Below, piece by piece: positions 33,923-43,245 of a stretch of DNA of 64,000 bases. The notes under the pieces were generated by a model. The model did no database searches. It worked only from the letters and a program-made list of their open reading frames with translations, and was not told the DNA's origin. Source of the DNA: Flavobacterium sp. MDT1-60 (GTDB lineage: Bacteria > Bacteroidota > Bacteroidia > Flavobacteriales > Flavobacteriaceae); contig NZ_CP062159.1 in the NCBI RefSeq assembly GCF_014844035.1, positions 5,022,001 through 5,086,000 on the forward strand, given 5' to 3'. The position numbers were made by a program, and so were the translations under genes. Numbering within the stretch: the first letter of the stretch is position 1; each line of letters starts with the position of its first letter.

Positions 33923-35668
33923 ATGAAATTATTATATTCTTATATAATCAAACACAAAATGCTTTTATTTTTTGCTTTGATTATGGCCTCTATAAACATC
34001 TGTTTCAGTTTATCTGACTCTATCATTACCGGTAAATTAATGCAGGATTGCGGTGTTGGATTGCATAAATATGCAGGAAATCCAACTGGTTTTATTAAAT
34101 CATTATCCTTCTGGCTCGGGCTTTCGCTTGGTGCTGCAATGGTTTCGAGAATTACTAAAAACTTTCAGGATTATTTTACCAATGTCGTTATTCAGCGAAC
34201 CGGAGCGCAAATGTATACTGACGGAATTAAAAAATCGCTTGATTTACCTTACGCCGAATTTGAAGACCAACGTAGCGGTGAAACTTTGAGTAAACTAACC
34301 AAAGTACGTTCTGATTCAGAGAAATTAATTACGCTTTCTATCTCTTTAATTTTTCAAACTGTAATCGGATTCATATTCGTTATTCTGTACGTTGCCCGAA
34401 TCGATTATCGTATTTCGCTTATCTTTTTAGTTACTGCTCCAATTATTGCTTTAGTAAGTTCGTATTTAGGGAAAAAGATTAAAATTGTTTCTAAAAAAAT
34501 CGTAAATCAAACCAATGCTTTGGCGGGTTCAACAACTGAAAGTTTAAGAAACATTGAGCTTGTAAAAAGTCTTGGATTAACGTATCAGGAAGAAAAACGT
34601 TTAAATCTAAATACGTTTAAAATTCTGCATTTGGAATTGGAGAAAATTCGTTTTATTAGAAGTTTAAGTTTTATTCAGGGAACAACGGTTCACTTTTTAA
34701 GAACCTGTGTGGTTTTTACTCTGTATTATTTCTTATTTGGAAATAAAATTATTGTGGGTGATTTATTGACTATGGTATTTTTTACTTTTTTCATTTTTGG
34801 GCCTTTACAGGAATTAGGGAATTTTATTATTGCTTTGAATGAAACCAAAGTTTCTATGGAAAACTTCAAAACTTTATTGAGTGCTCCGAAGGAATTCCGC
34901 CCAAAAAACCCAAAACATGTTGGAGCAATTCAATCTTTGTTATTTTCGAATGTAAGTTTCAAACATAAAACAGCCAAATTTAAAGCGGTTGAAAACATTA
35001 ATTTTGAAATCAAACAAGGAGAAACCATCGCTTTTGTTGGACCATCTGGCTCCGGAAAAACGACTTTAGTGAAATTATTGGTAGGATTATATACGCCGGC
35101 TGAAGGGCAGGTTTTGTATAACGAAATTGATTCAACCGAAATTGATTTATTAGATTTAAGAAAACAATTAGGTTTTGTAACACAGGACGCTCAATTATTC
35201 TCCGGAACAATCCGTGAAAATTTATTGTTTGTAAAACCAAATGCAACCGATGACGATTTATACGATGCCTTAAAAAGAGCAAGCTGTGAAAAATTATTAA
35301 GACGAGCCGAAGACGGTTTAAACACCACTATCGGTGAAGGTGGAATCAAGGTTTCCGGAGGTGAAAAGCAACGTTTATCAATCGCCAGAGCTATTTTAAG
35401 AAACCCGAATTTATTGATTTTTGATGAAGCTACTTCGGCTTTAGATTCTATTACAGAAGAAGAAATTAATGCAACGATTAGAAATATATCAGACAAAAAC
35501 AGAATTACAGTTTTAATTGCGCATCGTTTATCTACGGTAATGCATGCTGATAAAATATTTGTATTGGAACAAGGAAAAATCATCGAGCAAGGAAAACATG
35601 AGGATTTAATTCTGGAAAAAGGTTTGTATTACGCTATGTGGCGCCAGCAAATTGGGGAGCGTAAGTAG
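33923..35668 (+). CDS. ABC exporter, fused permease and ATPase (MsbA-like)
   Basis: 581 aa half-transporter. Residues 1-320 contain about six membrane helices (for example LLFFALIMASINICFSL and LITLSISLIFQTVIGFIF). The ATPase domain has Walker A GPSGSGKTT, Q-loop VTQDAQLFSG, signature VSGGEKQRLS, Walker B LLIFDEATSALDS and switch His in IAHRLSTV. It should work as a homodimer in the inner membrane. The substrate is unknown; lipid, peptide or drug export are all possible. Monocistronic, with a TAnnTTTG box upstream and the left arm of an inverted-repeat cassette right after its stop. Confidence 0.93.
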   Translation: MKLLYSYIIKHKMLLFFALIMASINICFSLSDSIITGKLMQDCGVGLHKYAGNPTGFIKSLSFWLGLSLGAAMVSRITKNFQDYFTNVVIQRTGAQMYTDGIKKSLDLPYAEFEDQRSGETLSKLTKVRSDSEKLITLSISLIFQTVIGFIFVILYVARIDYRISLIFLVTAPIIALVSSYLGKKIKIVSKKIVNQTNALAGSTTESLRNIELVKSLGLTYQEEKRLNLNTFKILHLELEKIRFIRSLSFIQGTTVHFLRTCVVFTLYYFLFGNKIIVGDLLTMVFFTFFIFGPLQELGNFIIALNETKVSMENFKTLLSAPKEFRPKNPKHVGAIQSLLFSNVSFKHKTAKFKAVENINFEIKQGETIAFVGPSGSGKTTLVKLLVGLYTPAEGQVLYNEIDSTEIDLLDLRKQLGFVTQDAQLFSGTIRENLLFVKPNATDDDLYDALKRASCEKLLRRAEDGLNTTIGEGGIKVSGGEKQRLSIARAILRNPNLLIFDEATSALDSITEEEINATIRNISDKNRITVLIAHRLSTVMHADKIFVLEQGKIIEQGKHEDLILEKGLYYAMWRQQIGERK

Positions 35669-35677
35669 TTTTTTTTA

Positions 35678-36249
35678 AATCTCGCAAAGACGCAGAGTCG
35701 CAAAGTTTTTTTTTAAGCTTTGCGACTTTTCTTTTTTCTATAATTTAAGTTTTTAAGTTAAGATACCTAAAGATTAGAAACTACTCTTTTGATCCCTAAT
35801 TTAATGATCGGTACATTAAAGTTTATTAGTAAACCTAATTTCATTTTTGTAATTTTAAGATAAGTTAAAACTTGCTTTGCGTGGATATCTGTAATTTGTT
35901 CGATTGATTTGATTTCCAAAATGACTTTATTTTCTACTATTAAATCAGATCTAAACCCGATATCTAATTGAATTCCATCCCAAAGCACAGGCAATTGTTT
36001 CTGTCTTTCCACTGATAACCCTCTTTTTATTAATTCATGATATAATATTGACTCATATACTGACTCCAATAATCCTGGTCCAAGTTTTACATGTATTTTA
36101 TAACAAACATCAACTACAACAGCTGAAATTTCATTTTCTGTCATTTTGTTTTTTTACAAATTTAAAGAAAAAACCTACATAAATATTTTACAAATAAAAA
36201 AATCGCAAAGCTTAAAAAAAACTTTGCGACTCTGCGTCTTTGCGAGATT
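35678..36249. mobile_element. GxxExxY gene cassette bounded by ~50-nt inverted repeats
   Basis: Arms 35678-35728 and 36200-36249 are near-exact reverse complements (ctcgcaaagacgcagagtcg, then caaag, a T run of 9 or 8, and aagctttgcga), differing by one T and few bases. Each arm also holds an internal 9-bp hairpin (gtcgcaaag / ctttgcgac). The only gene between them is the GxxExxY gene. The whole is about 570 bp, between an ABC exporter gene and alaS. No transposase is present, so any movement would need help from elsewhere; alternatively the arms may be dispersed terminator-like repeats. Confidence 0.55.
35767..36144 (-). CDS. GxxExxY family protein (PD-(D/E)XK nuclease-like)
   Basis: 125 aa. 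The name-giving motif is GPGLLESVYE at residues 22-31. LDIGFRSDLIVENKVILEIKSI follows, with the D...ExK arrangement of PD-(D/E)XK nucleases. HAKQVLTYLKITKMKLGLLINF and IKRVV complete the usual C-terminus, so the protein is full length. Its biological role is not established. It is bracketed by long inverted repeats on both sides and shares no operon with its neighbours. Confidence 0.88.
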   Translation of the reverse strand: MTENEISAVVVDVCYKIHVKLGPGLLESVYESILYHELIKRGLSVERQKQLPVLWDGIQLDIGFRSDLIVENKVILEIKSIEQITDIHAKQVLTYLKITKMKLGLLINFNVPIIKLGIKRVVSNL

Positions 36250-36260
36250 AAAAACAGCTG

Positions 36261-38897
36261 CTACTTCACAAACTCAACTGTCTTAGCCAAAGCCTCCGCA
36301 ATTCCAGCAGCGTTTTTACCTTTTCCAGAAGCGAAGAAAGGCTGTCCTCCTCCATTTCCTTCAATGTATTTTCCTAATTCTTTGATTACTGCATTTGCAT
36401 TTAAGCTTTTCGATGCAACCAATTCTTTAGCGATATAACAATGAATATTTGGTAAGCCATCTTCTATAGAAGCTAAAAACACAAATGAATCTGCTTTTGA
36501 GCTTCCTAATACAGAAGCCAAGTCTTTAGTCGATGCCATGCTTAAATCTACTTGCTTTGCAAGGAAATTTACTCCGTTGATTTCTTGAAAATCTTTCTCC
36601 AATTCTGATTTTAAAGCACCTACTTTTTCTTTTAATAACTGCTCAATCTGTTTTTTCAATTTAGCATTATCTTCTTGCAAAGAAGCCACTGATTTTAAAA
36701 TATCCTGTGGATTTTTTAATGTTTCTTTTATTTCAGATAAAGTATTCTCCTGATTTTGATAGAATTCTTTTACCGCATCACCTGTAATCGCTTCAATACG
36801 ACGAATTCCAGCCGCTACTGCACCTTCAGAAATAATTTTGAAATGCCAGATTTCTGCCGTGTTTTTCACGTGAATTCCACCGCAAAGTTCTTTACTTTCA
36901 CCAAATTCAATCATACGAACATTATCTCCATATTTCTCTCCAAATAAAGCCATTGCGCCTTTATCTAATGCCTCTTTAATCGGAATATTTCTGTGTTCTA
37001 CCAATTGCAATTGTGCTTCAATTTGCGCATTTACACTTTCTTCAACCTGACGTAATTCTTCCTCTGAAACTTTGGAGAAATGCGAAAAGTCAAAACGCAA
37101 ATAGTTCGGATTTACCAATGAACCTTTTTGCTCTACGTGAGTTCCTAAAAGGTTTCTCAAAGCCAAATGCATTAAATGCGTAGCGGAGTGATTTTTAGAA
37201 GTTGAACCTCTTAAATCGGTATTTACTTTTGCTACAAAACCAGCTTCAATATTTTCCGGCAATTGTTTTGCAAAATGCAAAATCAAGTTATTCTCTTTCT
37301 TAGTGTCAATGATTTCGATCGTTTCGTTTGCCGAAACTAAAGTTCCCTTATCTCCAACCTGCCCTCCGCCTTCCGGATAAAATGGCGTATTGTCTAAAAC
37401 GATTTGGTAAAGAATTCCGTCTTTCTTAGAATCAACTTTTCTAATTCTGGTAATTTTTACTTCATTTTCTGTTTTATCATATCCAACAAATGTTTCTACA
37501 TTCCCCGGGATTAAAACGGACCAGTCTTCCGTCGAAACTTCAGATGCAGCGCGTGAACGATTTTTTTGTTCCTGCATTGATGCATCAAATTCAGCTTCAT
37601 TAAAAGACATATTTTTTTCTTTTAAAATCAAAGCTGTTAAATCTTTAGGAAAACCGAAAGTATCATACAATTCAAAAGCTTTTGCTCCTGAAACTTCTGA
37701 ACCTTTAGTTTGAGCAATTACATTGTCTAATAATTGTAATCCCTGATCTAAAGTTCTCAAGAATGATGCTTCTTCTTCACGAATTACATTCGTAACCAAT
37801 TGTTGCTGCGCTTTGATTTCAGGGAAAAATCCTCCCATTTGATTGGCTAAAACTTCTACCAATTTGTTGATAAAAGGTTCTTTTGTATTTAGGAAAGTAA
37901 ATCCGTAACGAATCGCACGACGTAAAATTCTACGAATTACATAACCAGCTCCAGTGTTTGATGGCAACTGTCCGTCAGCAATTGCAAAAGCAACCGCACG
38001 AACGTGATCCACCACAACACGAATGGCAATATTCGTTTTATTTTGTTCTTCACTGATGTTTTTTATTTCATCAGAAGTATATTTTAAGCCTGTAATTTGC
38101 TCTAGTTTTTCGATAAGCGGGGTGAAAACATCGGTATCATAATTTGAGGTTTTACCTTGCAACGCCATACACAAACGCTCAAATCCCATTCCTGTATCAA
38201 CGTGTTGTGCAGGAAGTTTTTCTAAAGATCCATCAGCTTTACGGTTGAATTCCATGAATACATTATTCCAGATTTCAACTACTTGCGGATGATCATTGTT
38301 TACTAAACTTTTACCTGAAACTTGTGCTTTTTCTTCTTCAGAACGTAAATCAACATGAATTTCAGAACAAGGTCCGCATGGTCCCTGATCTCCCATTTCC
38401 CAGAAATTATCTTTTTTATTTCCAAGGATAATTCGGTCTTCATCGATTAATGTTTTCCAGATATCCCAGGCTTCCTGATCAAAAGGTACATTATCTTCTT
38501 TGCTTCCTTCAAAAACAGAAACATAAAGATTTTCCTTTGGAATTTTATATACTTCTGTCAGTAATTGCCATGCCCAGTTGATGGCTTCTTTTTTGAAATA
38601 ATCTCCAAAAGACCAGTTACCCAACATCTCAAACATGGTATGATGATAAGTATCAAAACCTACATCTTCAAGATCATTATGTTTTCCTGAAACACGAAGA
38701 CATTTTTGTGTATCGGCAATTCTTGGGCTTTTTGGAGTTCCGTTTCCTAAAAAATATTCTTTAAACTGGGCCATTCCCGAATTATTGAACATAAGTGTTG
38801 GATCGTCTTTAAGAACGATAGGAGCCGATGGAACAATTAGGTGTCCATTGCTTTTAAAAAAGTCTAAAAATTGTTTACGTACGTCTTGTGATTTCAT
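36261..38897 (-). CDS. alaS: Alanine--tRNA ligase
   Basis: Charges tRNA-Ala and edits mischarged Ser/Gly. The start [14 protein letters not shown] gives 878 aa; 11 more residues from an upstream in-frame Met are unlike the family. The class II core has the motif 2/3 region with [15 protein letters not shown] and [20 protein letters not shown]. The editing domain shows the zinc residues [10 protein letters not shown] and CGGIHVKN. A coiled-coil linker and the DHHA1 C-terminal domain ([17 protein letters not shown]) follow. Normal length. The right arm of the GxxExxY cassette lies 11 nt beyond its stop codon. Confidence 0.97.
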   Translation of the reverse strand: MKSQDVRKQFLDFFKSNGHLIVPSAPIVLKDDPTLMFNNSGMAQFKEYFLGNGTPKSPRIADTQKCLRVSGKHNDLEDVGFDTYHHTMFEMLGNWSFGDYFKKEAINWAWQLLTEVYKIPKENLYVSVFEGSKEDNVPFDQEAWDIWKTLIDEDRIILGNKKDNFWEMGDQGPCGPCSEIHVDLRSEEEKAQVSGKSLVNNDHPQVVEIWNNVFMEFNRKADGSLEKLPAQHVDTGMGFERLCMALQGKTSNYDTDVFTPLIEKLEQITGLKYTSDEIKNISEEQNKTNIAIRVVVDHVRAVAFAIADGQLPSNTGAGYVIRRILRRAIRYGFTFLNTKEPFINKLVEVLANQMGGFFPEIKAQQQLVTNVIREEEASFLRTLDQGLQLLDNVIAQTKGSEVSGAKAFELYDTFGFPKDLTALILKEKNMSFNEAEFDASMQEQKNRSRAASEVSTEDWSVLIPGNVETFVGYDKTENEVKITRIRKVDSKKDGILYQIVLDNTPFYPEGGGQVGDKGTLVSANETIEIIDTKKENNLILHFAKQLPENIEAGFVAKVNTDLRGSTSKNHSATHLMHLALRNLLGTHVEQKGSLVNPNYLRFDFSHFSKVSEEELRQVEESVNAQIEAQLQLVEHRNIPIKEALDKGAMALFGEKYGDNVRMIEFGESKELCGGIHVKNTAEIWHFKIISEGAVAAGIRRIEAITGDAVKEFYQNQENTLSEIKETLKNPQDILKSVASLQEDNAKLKKQIEQLLKEKVGALKSELEKDFQEINGVNFLAKQVDLSMASTKDLASVLGSSKADSFVFLASIEDGLPNIHCYIAKELVASKSLNANAVIKELGKYIEGNGGGQPFFASGKGKNAAGIAEALAKTVEFVK

Positions 38898-39151
38898 GTT
38901 TATTAATGAGATAATTTGAAAATGTGTCAATTAGATAATTCATCAATCTGAAAATCTGACCATTAAATTTTTAATTAAAAACTGTAAAATTTAAAACAAC
39001 AAATTCCGTTTTTAATACATTATCTAATTATCAAATTGACACATTATCTAATTATTTTATTCTTGAAAAAAAGCAGTCAACAACTGAAACATTTACTAAA
39101 TTTGTTCGACTAACTTATTTTACAAGCTGCAAAAATAGGGTATTTTAAAAT

Positions 39152-40129
39152 ATGGCGAAAGTAAAATATTATTACGACTCAGAAAATCTGGCTTATACAA
39201 AAATAAAAACCAGAAAAAGAGCAAAAATTGGTTATGCGTTGCTGTTTTTGTTGGCCTCAGCGCTGTTTGGTTTCATGGTTTTTGTTCTTTTAATTAATAC
39301 TCCTTTTTTTGAAACGCCAAAAGATCGTTTACAGGCACGTGAAATTGAAAATTTGAAATTGCAATATGCCATTTTGAATAAAAAAATGGATGAAATTGAT
39401 GCTGTAACTGAAGCTTTGGAAGACCGGGACAATAACATTTACAGGGTTTATTTCAATAAAACCGAAATTCCGGATTCTATCAGAAAAGCTGGTTTTAGAG
39501 ATCCGAAAAGATATAAAGACTTAGAAGGTTATAACAATTCGCAATTGGTTTTGAATACCACAAAACGAATTGACAAACTTTCGAAAGAATTGGCGATTCA
39601 ATCGAAATCATTGGACGAAATTTTGAAATTAGCGAGTGTAAAAGGGAATTTATTATTGGCAATTCCGGCTATTCAGCCTGTTCAGAATGAGAATTTAAAA
39701 CGTGTTGCTTCCGGATTTGGATACAGAATTGATCCTTTCACGAAAGTACGAAAAATGCACAATGGTATGGACTTTACCGCCAATACAGGTTCTCCGGTTT
39801 ATGCAACAGGCGATGGTGTTGTAGCAAGAGCTGATAATTCGGCTTCCGGATTTGGAAATCATGTCGTAATCAGGCATGGTTTTGGCTACGAAAGTTTGTA
39901 CGCACATTTGAGCAAATATAACTGCAGACCCGGACAAAAAGTAAAAAGAGGTGATGTTATTGGGTATGTGGGAAGTACCGGAAGATCTGAAGGTCCACAT
40001 TGTCATTATGAGGTGCATAAAGATGGAAAAGTCGTGAATCCGCTGAATTTCTATTATGGCAATATTTCAGCTGTAGAATATGTCGCGATTTCACAAATGG
40101 CAAACCAGGAAAACCAGTCATTAGATTAA
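39152..40129 (+). CDS. Membrane-anchored M23 peptidase
   Basis: 325 aa. One N-terminal membrane helix (IGYALLFLLASALFGFMVFVLL, about residues 27-48), a coiled coil (residues 65-165) and a LytM/M23 domain (about 180-305). All zinc and catalytic residues are present: HNGMD (H and D), the SLYAHLS His and HCHYEVH. It should therefore be an active endopeptidase that cuts peptidoglycan crosslinks, unlike EnvC-type degenerate members. It is divergent from alaS and followed 47 nt later by a MerR gene. Confidence 0.92.
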   Translation: MAKVKYYYDSENLAYTKIKTRKRAKIGYALLFLLASALFGFMVFVLLINTPFFETPKDRLQAREIENLKLQYAILNKKMDEIDAVTEALEDRDNNIYRVYFNKTEIPDSIRKAGFRDPKRYKDLEGYNNSQLVLNTTKRIDKLSKELAIQSKSLDEILKLASVKGNLLLAIPAIQPVQNENLKRVASGFGYRIDPFTKVRKMHNGMDFTANTGSPVYATGDGVVARADNSASGFGNHVVIRHGFGYESLYAHLSKYNCRPGQKVKRGDVIGYVGSTGRSEGPHCHYEVHKDGKVVNPLNFYYGNISAVEYVAISQMANQENQSLD

Positions 40130-40176
40130 TACTTTAAAAAGTGTTATTTTTGGAATAAAATAGAAAATTAAAAAAC

Positions 40177-40509
40177 ATGCATATTGAGCTTTCAAAGGAT
40201 AAAAGATATTACAGCATTGGCGAAGTAGCCAAAGCTTTTAATGTCAATGCGTCATTGATACGGTTTTGGGATAGTGAATTTGATATTTTAAAACCAAAAA
40301 AGAATGCCAAGGGCAACAGAATGTTTACACCGGAAGACATTATCAACCTGCAACTAATCTATCATTTGGTTAAAGAAAGAGGTTTTACTTTAGAAGGTGC
40401 CAAAACACATTTGAAAGAAGGACAAAAGAAAACATTAGATAAATTCGAAATAATACGTAAATTAGAGACCATAAAAACACAATTAAACGAAATTAAGAAC
40501 GAATTATAG
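40177..40509 (+). CDS. MerR-family transcriptional regulator
   Basis: 110 aa. The MerR winged HTH lies at residues about 10-78 (YYSIGEVAKAFNVNASLIRFWDSEFDIL, KKNAKGNRMFTPEDI as the wing), followed by a short helical dimerisation end (LKEGQKKTLDKFEIIRKLE). No cysteine-based metal site is visible. Similar short MerR proteins regularly sit between an M23 gene and lemA in flavobacteria as I recall. The next gene is lemA, 42 nt downstream. Confidence 0.9.
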   Translation: MHIELSKDKRYYSIGEVAKAFNVNASLIRFWDSEFDILKPKKNAKGNRMFTPEDIINLQLIYHLVKERGFTLEGAKTHLKEGQKKTLDKFEIIRKLETIKTQLNEIKNEL

Positions 40510-40551
40510 TATATTTATTAAAAATTAGAAACAAACTTAAATTAAATACAC

Positions 40552-41139
40552 ATGAAAAGATTTTTGCCTTGGATTATTGGAGCTGTTGTTATTATTGGAA
40601 TATACATGTGGGCTTCTGGAATTTATAATAAAGCAGTAACTCTCGATCAGGAAGTGAAAGAAAGTTGGGGAAATGTTAACACTGCATATCAAAGGAGAAA
40701 TGATCTTATCCCAAATATAGTTAGCACTGTAAAGGGATATGCTGAACATGAAAAAAGCACTCTAACAGCTGTAATTGAAGCTCGTGCTAAGGCCACTGGA
40801 ATTACAATTGACCCATCAAACGTTACTCCAGAACAATTAGCTGCATTTAATTCAGCACAATCCGGAGTTTCCTCTTCATTATCTAAATTATTGGTTAGTG
40901 TTGAGCAATATCCAAACCTGAAAGCAAATGAAAACTTCTTGAAATTACAGGACGAACTAGCGAGTACAGAAAATCAAATCTTAACAGCTAGAACCCGTTT
41001 TAATGAAGCTGTTAAACCTTATAACAATAACATTAATACTTTTCCAAGAAATATATTAGCTGGAATGTATGGTCTTAAAGAAAAACCATATTTTGAAGCT
41101 TCTACAGGAGCAGACAAACCAGTGGAAGTAAAATTCTAA
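40552..41139 (+). CDS. lemA: LemA family protein
   Basis: 195 aa. An N-terminal membrane helix (FLPWIIGAVVIIGIYMWA) is followed by the four-helix LemA domain: AVTLDQEVKESWGNVNTAYQRR cut to its core, NDLIPNIVSTVKGYAEHE, and YNNNINTFPRNILAGMYG near the end. Anchored in the inner membrane with the domain outside. The role is not established. lemA next to TPM-domain genes is a recurring arrangement, seen here with two TPM genes following. Confidence 0.93.
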   Translation: MKRFLPWIIGAVVIIGIYMWASGIYNKAVTLDQEVKESWGNVNTAYQRRNDLIPNIVSTVKGYAEHEKSTLTAVIEARAKATGITIDPSNVTPEQLAAFNSAQSGVSSSLSKLLVSVEQYPNLKANENFLKLQDELASTENQILTARTRFNEAVKPYNNNINTFPRNILAGMYGLKEKPYFEASTGADKPVEVKF

Positions 41140-41185
41140 AAAAATAATATTTTTGGTTGATGATTTTAGATTTCCGTTTAGTCTG

Positions 41186-41218
41186 GAATCTAAAATCTGA
41201 AATCTAATATCTAAAATA
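41186..41218 (+). repeat. TCTAAAA heptamer array upstream of TPM gene
   Basis: Several near-tandem atctaaaat/atctgaaat/atctaatat units end 6 nt before the ATG at 41225. Same orientation relative to the gene as at hemL, hutU and der. Confidence 0.7.
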
Positions 41219-41224
41219 ACTCCA

Positions 41225-41662
41225 ATGTCAAAAGTAGAAGATTTTTTATCCAAAGAAGAGGAACAAATAATTGTTGAAGCTATTCGCGTGGCCGAAAAAA
41301 ATACTTCTGGAGAAATTAGAGTACATATAGAAAAAACAAGTTCTAAAGCTCCTCTTGATAGGGCTTTAGAACTTTTTCATGAATTAAAAATGGATGAAAC
41401 CCAATTACAAAATGGTGTTTTATTTTATTTTGCTGTTGAAGACAAAACCTTTGCCATTTGTGGTGACAAAGGTATAAATGATGCTGTTGCAGATGATTTT
41501 TGGGATTGTACCAAAGACGCAATGACAGCACAATTTAAAGCAGGAAATTTTAAGCAAGGAATTGTTGACGGGATATTAAACGCCGGTGAACAATTGAAAA
41601 AATACTTTCCGTGGTCTGATGAAGACATCAATGAATTATCTAACGAAATCTCAAAAGGATAA
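41225..41662 (+). CDS. TPM domain protein (small)
   Basis: 145 aa. A single TPM domain with EAIRVAEKNTSGEIRVHIE at the N-terminus and GVLFYFAVEDKTFAICGDKGIN in the middle. No signal peptide is seen, so it is cytoplasmic or exported by an unknown route. It is followed 3 nt later by a second, larger TPM gene, so they form one operon with lemA. TPM domains are named after TLP18.3/Psb32/MOLO-1 and have been linked to phosphatase activity or membrane protein maintenance; the role here is unknown. Confidence 0.88.
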   Translation: MSKVEDFLSKEEEQIIVEAIRVAEKNTSGEIRVHIEKTSSKAPLDRALELFHELKMDETQLQNGVLFYFAVEDKTFAICGDKGINDAVADDFWDCTKDAMTAQFKAGNFKQGIVDGILNAGEQLKKYFPWSDEDINELSNEISKG

Positions 41663-41665
41663 ATA

Positions 41666-42508
41666 ATGAAAATTTTCCAAAACAAAATATCAAAGTCAAA
41701 AGGAATTTTTACATTGTCCTTTCTCTTAATAGCCTTTTTTACCACCAATTGCATTTTTGCTCAGTTTACAATTCCAGAGAAACCAAGTTTACAGACTTCT
41801 GTTTATGATTATGCCAATATTTTAAGTGCTACTGAAAAAGCACAACTGGAAGAAAAACTAGTTCGCTATTCAGATTCTACCACGACTCAGATCGTTATTA
41901 TAACTATTGAGAGTTTAAAAGGAGAAGATGTTAGTCAGTTGGCTACAAAATGGGGACAAACCTGGGGAATTGGAGGAACTGCAAAAGACGATAATGGTGT
42001 TGTAATTTTATTGGCAAAAAACGAGAAAAAAATTGCTATTAATCCCGGATATGGAGTTGAAGACCGTTTAACGGCGGGAATTGGCGGAACCATAATCCGA
42101 AATATTATTATTCCAGAATTCAAAGCAGGAAGTTTTTACAACGGACTTGACAAAGGTACTGATGCTATAATTGACGTTTTTAAAGGAAAATTCAAAGGAG
42201 AAAGAAAACAACAATCCAAAGGAAAAAGTTTTCCGATATTACCTTTCATTGTAATTGTTGTAATTGTATTAATTTTACTGTCCCGAAATAAAAGAGGCGG
42301 TGGAGGAAATTCCGGCAACAATGGCGGTGGCGGGCCTAGCCTGATGGACGTAATTCTACTGAGTAGTCTTGGCAGAAGCGGTGGAGGCGGCTTTGGTGGT
42401 TTCGGCGGAGGATCATCCGGAGGTGGTTTTGGTGGCGGAGGCGGTGGCTTCGGTGGAGGATTTGGCGGAGGTGGATTCTCAGGCGGAGGTTCTAGCGGAG
42501 GCTGGTAA
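41666..42508 (+). CDS. TPM domain membrane protein with Gly-rich tail
   Basis: 280 aa. Signal peptide or first helix (FTLSFLLIAFFTTNCIFAQ), TPM domain (residues about 35-165, with VYDYANILSATEKAQLEEKL and VVILLAKNEKKIAINPGYGVE), one membrane helix (FPILPFIVIVVIVLILLSRN) and a C-terminal Gly/Ser-rich tail (GGGGFGGFGGG type) of about 70 residues. This is the YgcG-like layout. It lies 3 nt behind the small TPM gene. The Gly-rich tail makes the antisense strand look like a proline-rich ORF, which is an artefact. Confidence 0.92.
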   Translation: MKIFQNKISKSKGIFTLSFLLIAFFTTNCIFAQFTIPEKPSLQTSVYDYANILSATEKAQLEEKLVRYSDSTTTQIVIITIESLKGEDVSQLATKWGQTWGIGGTAKDDNGVVILLAKNEKKIAINPGYGVEDRLTAGIGGTIIRNIIIPEFKAGSFYNGLDKGTDAIIDVFKGKFKGERKQQSKGKSFPILPFIVIVVIVLILLSRNKRGGGGNSGNNGGGGPSLMDVILLSSLGRSGGGGFGGFGGGSSGGGFGGGGGGFGGGFGGGGFSGGGSSGGW

Positions 42509-42586
42509 AACAAGTCGCAGTATTCAGTGACAGTTTTCAGTTTTAAAATTAATAATTCACAATTTATAATTCATAATTAAAAATAG

Positions 42587-43000
42587 ATGTTATCACATAA
42601 AGCAAAATACGCCCTTAAGGCCTTACTTTATTTAGCAGAACAAGACGAAAATCACATTTCAAGAACGATAGAAATTGCTGATGGCGCCAACATTCCTAAA
42701 AAGTTTTTAGAGCAAATTTTATTGGATCTAAAACGAGGACGTTTTGTGAGTAGCAAGCAAGGAAAATTTGGCGGTTATTATCTGATAAAATCCAAAAATG
42801 AGATTACTTTGGCCGAAATTCACCGTTTATTTGACGGTGCAATTGCACTTCTACCTTGTGCATCTTTAAATTTTTATGAACCTTGTTCCGATTGTAAAAC
42901 GGAGTCAGAATGCAGTCTGCGTCACGGTTTGCTTCTTATAAGAGACAAAACTTTGAAGGCAATGGAAGGGATTACTATAGCTTCATTAGTGAAGAAATAA
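42587..43000 (+). CDS. Rrf2-family transcriptional regulator
   Basis: 137 aa. The Rrf2 winged HTH begins MLSHKAKYALKALLYLAEQ and continues ADGANIPKKFLEQILLDLK, then RGRFVSSKQGKFGGYYL as the wing. The C-terminal part has four cysteines (PCASLNFYEPCSDCKTESEC), reminiscent of IscR/NsrR Fe-S sites, but the spacing is not identical to IscR. In this phylum Rrf2 genes often neighbour sulfur or iron-sulfur genes. The next items downstream are a dyad, a promoter, a Cys-ending leader ORF and a TonB receptor, so it may control that receptor. Confidence 0.9.
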   Translation: MLSHKAKYALKALLYLAEQDENHISRTIEIADGANIPKKFLEQILLDLKRGRFVSSKQGKFGGYYLIKSKNEITLAEIHRLFDGAIALLPCASLNFYEPCSDCKTESECSLRHGLLLIRDKTLKAMEGITIASLVKK

Positions 43001-43013
43001 AAAAATATTTCCT

Positions 43014-43049
43014 AAACCCTATAGGTTTAATAGAATTTGTATATATTTG
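43014..43049 (+). promoter_or_regulatory. Promoter with overlapping dyad upstream of leader ORF and TonB receptor
   Basis: TATATTTG (43042-43049) fits TAnnTTTG. The -33 region is covered by the dyad AAACC-ctata-GGTTT (43014-43028), placed where a repressor would block the promoter. It lies 14 nt after the Rrf2 gene stop. Binding by that Rrf2 protein is inference. Confidence 0.5.
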
Positions 43050-43088
43050 CCAAAAATAATTAACAAATCATTTACAAATTTTTAACCC

Positions 43089-43199
43089 ATGAAAGTACAT
43101 TCCAGTAAATCAGGTGTAACAAAAAATCTTTTGCAAAACAATTATAGTCAATTCACAACTGTGAAAAACAATTCATTTATGATGTGCATGTGTTGGTAA
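43089..43199 (+). CDS. Leader ORF ending in MMCMCW upstream of a TonB receptor
   Basis: 36 codons from the ATG at 43089: basic and Ser-rich start (MKVHSSKSGVTKN), ending NNSFMMCMCW, then TAA. It starts about 40 nt after a TAnnTTTG box and ends 46 nt before the receptor ATG, so it lies in the 5' leader of that mRNA. Met and Cys codons packed at the very end, next to an Rrf2 gene, suggest a peptide that senses sulfur amino acid supply. I see no intrinsic terminator between it and the receptor, so control, if any, may be at translation or by Rho. No homology search was possible. Confidence 0.55.
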   Translation: MKVHSSKSGVTKNLLQNNYSQFTTVKNNSFMMCMCW

Positions 43200-43245
43200 A
43201 AAAATTTAATTTAAATTCTACTAATTACATATACTTAATATAAAA

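Noticed and set aside
41056..41253. Minus-strand 65-codon ORF between LemA and TPM genes
   Set aside because: It lies antisense to the end of lemA and the heptamer array; composition reflects the repeat.
42136..42513. Minus-strand proline-rich 125-codon ORF
   Set aside because: Antisense of the Gly-rich tail of the TPM protein; GGN codons read as CCN. No start context or homology signs.
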